Below are positions 62,710-64,000 of a DNA stretch of 64,000 nucleotides, one piece after another. The stretch is from JACKII01 sp963807085 (GTDB lineage Bacteria > Pseudomonadota > Alphaproteobacteria > Bin95): NCBI GenBank assembly GCA_963807085.1, contig CAWEBB010000011.1, positions 141,385 to 205,384 of the forward strand, read 5' to 3'. How positions within the stretch are numbered: the stretch's first letter is position 1; every line of letters starts with the position of its first letter. The notes under the pieces are model-generated. The model saw only the letters and a list, made by a program, of their open reading frames with translations, was not told the DNA's origin and ran no database searches. Made by a program: the position numbers and the translations under genes.

Positions 62710-64000
62710 GAATGCGCGGCCTGCCGGCGGCAGACGTCCGTGACCGCAGGCACGGTCATGCACGGCAGCCATCTGCCGCTGAGACCTGGTTCACGGCGAT
62801 CCATATCGTAACCAGCCACTCCAACGGGATCTCCGCCCTGCAACTGCAGGCCCAACTGGGCCTGGGCAGCTACAAGAGCGCCTGGCTGCTCCTGACGAAG
62901 CTCCGCCGCGCCATGGTCGATCCCGAGCGAAGCCTTCTCGAGGACGTCGTCGAAGTTAGCGACCGAGATCGCCTTGCGCCATAAGGACGACCCGCCCGCT
63001 GGCGGTCAAGGCCGCAGCTCGCAGGGCAAGATGCTCGTTGCCGGCGCGGTGGAGCTCTCGCCCGAAGGCAAGCCGCGCCGCATTCGTCTCGCGCCGATCG
63101 CCGACTTCCCGGCGCCACGCTCAAGCCCTTCGTCGTCGCGGTCGCCGCCGCCGGTGCCCGCATCATCACGGACGGATGGTCCGGCTACAATGGCCTGCCC
63201 GACCATGTGCACGAGCCGAAAGTCGTCGGCAAGATGGCCGCCCACATCATCCTGCGCTGGACCCATCGCGTCTTTTCAAACCTCAAGAGATGGGCGCTCG
63301 GGACCTACCATGGCCTCCGTCGCCAGCACTTCAGGCGTTACCTCGACGAGTTGGTCTTCAGGTGGAACCGTCGCCGCCACACAGCCGTGGCGTTTCGATC
63401 CCCTGCTCGGCCTCGGAGCCCGCCTCGCGCCAGCAACCGCCCGCGACTTCGTCGAGCAGCGCGTCTGAGAGTACCAGAGCACGGCGCCACACCCCGGAAT
63501 GCGAGATCGCCGTCGCCTGTCCGCGGTGCATCCAACCGTCTCGAGCCGCTGCCTACGTCGATCAGAATTGCTCAGAGCCCTGCATGCACCAGGAAGCCAT
63601 CACCCGCGCCGCCGATGCAAACATCAACATCTCGCAGCGCCGGAACGAAAGGGAGAAGCCTCCGCCGGATTTATCTGACAGCTACAAACCCGCTCTCAGC
63701 ATTGCTGGTAGGCCTGTCCGTCAGATCAAGTGCCGAGTTTTACAGTTTCGATCAAGCCCATGACGTGCGCTCCCTCGGCAGGGGCGTTTCGCCCGCTGCC
63801 ACTGCTTCTAACACCGCAGCCGCCCCGTGCGCCGCGTCCTCTGCAGATAAGCACGGGGGAAGATCGAAGGTAACCGCGGCATCACGCCGGGGCGGGGCTA
63901 TGCGTTCAAGGCAGAGCCGCAGTGCGGTTGGATCGCCTTCCAGAGCCCGTTCGATAGCCGCGCGGGTTAGCCGTTCGGCCTCCCCGTCCAGGAGAGCTTG

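Larger units (their letters stand above)
61064..63662 (+). mobile_element. IS1595-family element, copy 3, carrying a nested IS256 element
   Basis: The ends are AAGGCTTCTCCC (first base mutated from G) and GGGAGAAGCCTC. CGCCGGAT flanks both sides (61056-61063 and 63663-63670), an 8-bp target duplication inside the IS481 transposase gene. The transposase frame (from 61148) is split at WECA by the IS256 insertion and has further small indels after 62900, for example near EVVEVSDRD. The copy is dead and older or faster decaying than copies 1 and 2. Confidence 0.92.
59958..63744 (+). mobile_element. IS481-family element, copy 2, carrying a nested IS1595 copy
   Basis: The left end TGTAAAGCACGTGACTTGAT at 59958 and the right end GCCGAGTTTTACA at 63744 match IS481 copy 1. 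Both sides carry GTTTCGA (59951-59957 on the left, in GGTTTCGA, and 63745-63751 on the right), a 7-bp target duplication. The element would be about 1.18 kb, but is swollen to 3.8 kb by the IS1595 insertion. Confidence 0.9.
59872..64000 (-). pseudogene. DUF5681-family gene interrupted by the nested IS481 element (5' end beyond window)
   Basis: Minus-strand coding pieces flank the mobile element. The right piece (64000 down to 63745) reads ALLDGEAERLTRAAIERALE, GDPTALRLCLERIAPPRRD, AAVTFDLPP and AAAVLEAVAAGE. The left piece (59957 to 59872) reads ETYRRTLETAEIEARIQALE, KAPLEAL, stop. Removing the IS and one copy of the 7-bp repeat GTTTCGA joins them as GLIETYRR. One further base is missing in a C run near 63786, between AAGETP and PAEGAHVMGLI. 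The family is common near phages and IS in alphaproteobacteria; its function is unknown. Confidence 0.75.

Noticed and set aside
1..64000. CRISPR array
   Set aside because: No regularly spaced short repeats were seen; all repeats found are IS copies, IS ends or target duplications.

Overview
The window is high-GC bacterial DNA, most likely from an alphaproteobacterium (Rhodospirillales-like is my guess, not proven). The signs are a Fur protein without the C-terminal CxxC zinc sites, the murA-DUF2948 gene pair, an FbpB-type iron permease directly behind fur, a DUF5681 gene, and a VPLPA/PEP-CTERM-like surface protein. Core genes sit beside very heavy insertion-sequence (IS) damage.

Layout. 1-2.99 kb: end of a molybdenum hydroxylase operon (2Fe-2S subunit, large subunit with two single-base frameshifts, ThiS/MoaD-like protein). 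3.1-6.5 kb: aldo/keto reductase with a VOC protein, and a membrane-anchored OmpA-like protein. 6.6-9.9 kb: five-gene zinc operon: zur, an unannotated 40-residue membrane peptide, znuC, znuB, znuA, with a palindromic operator in front. 10.0-12.7 kb: cyclopropane-synthase-like methyltransferase and a succinate-semialdehyde dehydrogenase-type gene. 12.7-20.1 kb: a graveyard of at least nine IS or recombinase fragments (IS5, ISNCY, IS256, IS481, IS1182, resolvase), mostly truncated into one another. 20.1-24.7 kb: SEC-C protein, SIMPL protein, PaaG-like isomerase, aminopeptidase P, and an 87-residue unknown with its own terminator. 24.7-30.8 kb: four tandem paralogous TAXI-type solute-binding proteins, with terminator hairpins between them, downstream of a TauE/SafE (TSUP) permease and with no TRAP membrane genes in view. 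This is the most unusual arrangement here. 30.9-37.8 kb: receiver protein, enoyl-CoA hydratase, two MFS transporters, nitroreductase, haloacid-dehalogenase-like protein and FAH-family protein. 37.8-39.3 kb: gene debris around queF. 39.5-47.4 kb: stress protein, aminotransferase without a stop codon at its expected end, DehI-like protein, fur-fbpB, DUF2948-murA, dcd and tRNA-Thr(GGT). 47.6-55.8 kb: a type I restriction-modification locus behind the tRNA, inactivated by two IS1595 insertions in opposite orientations with perfect 8-bp target duplications and by two frameshifts in hsdM; hsdR is intact. 55.8-64 kb: nitronate-monooxygenase-like gene, IS1380 and IS630 debris, two damaged PEP-CTERM-like genes, and a three-level nest (IS256 inside IS1595 inside IS481) inserted in a DUF5681 gene.

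The genes suggest a metabolically versatile free-living or host-associated heterotroph: metal uptake, CoA-ester and possibly halo-acid or aromatic metabolism, and binding-protein-dependent uptake. The genome is undergoing IS expansion and gene decay. Several lesions are single-base indels, so sequencing error must be excluded before the genes carrying them are called dead. All assignments were made by reading the sequence; no database search was run.
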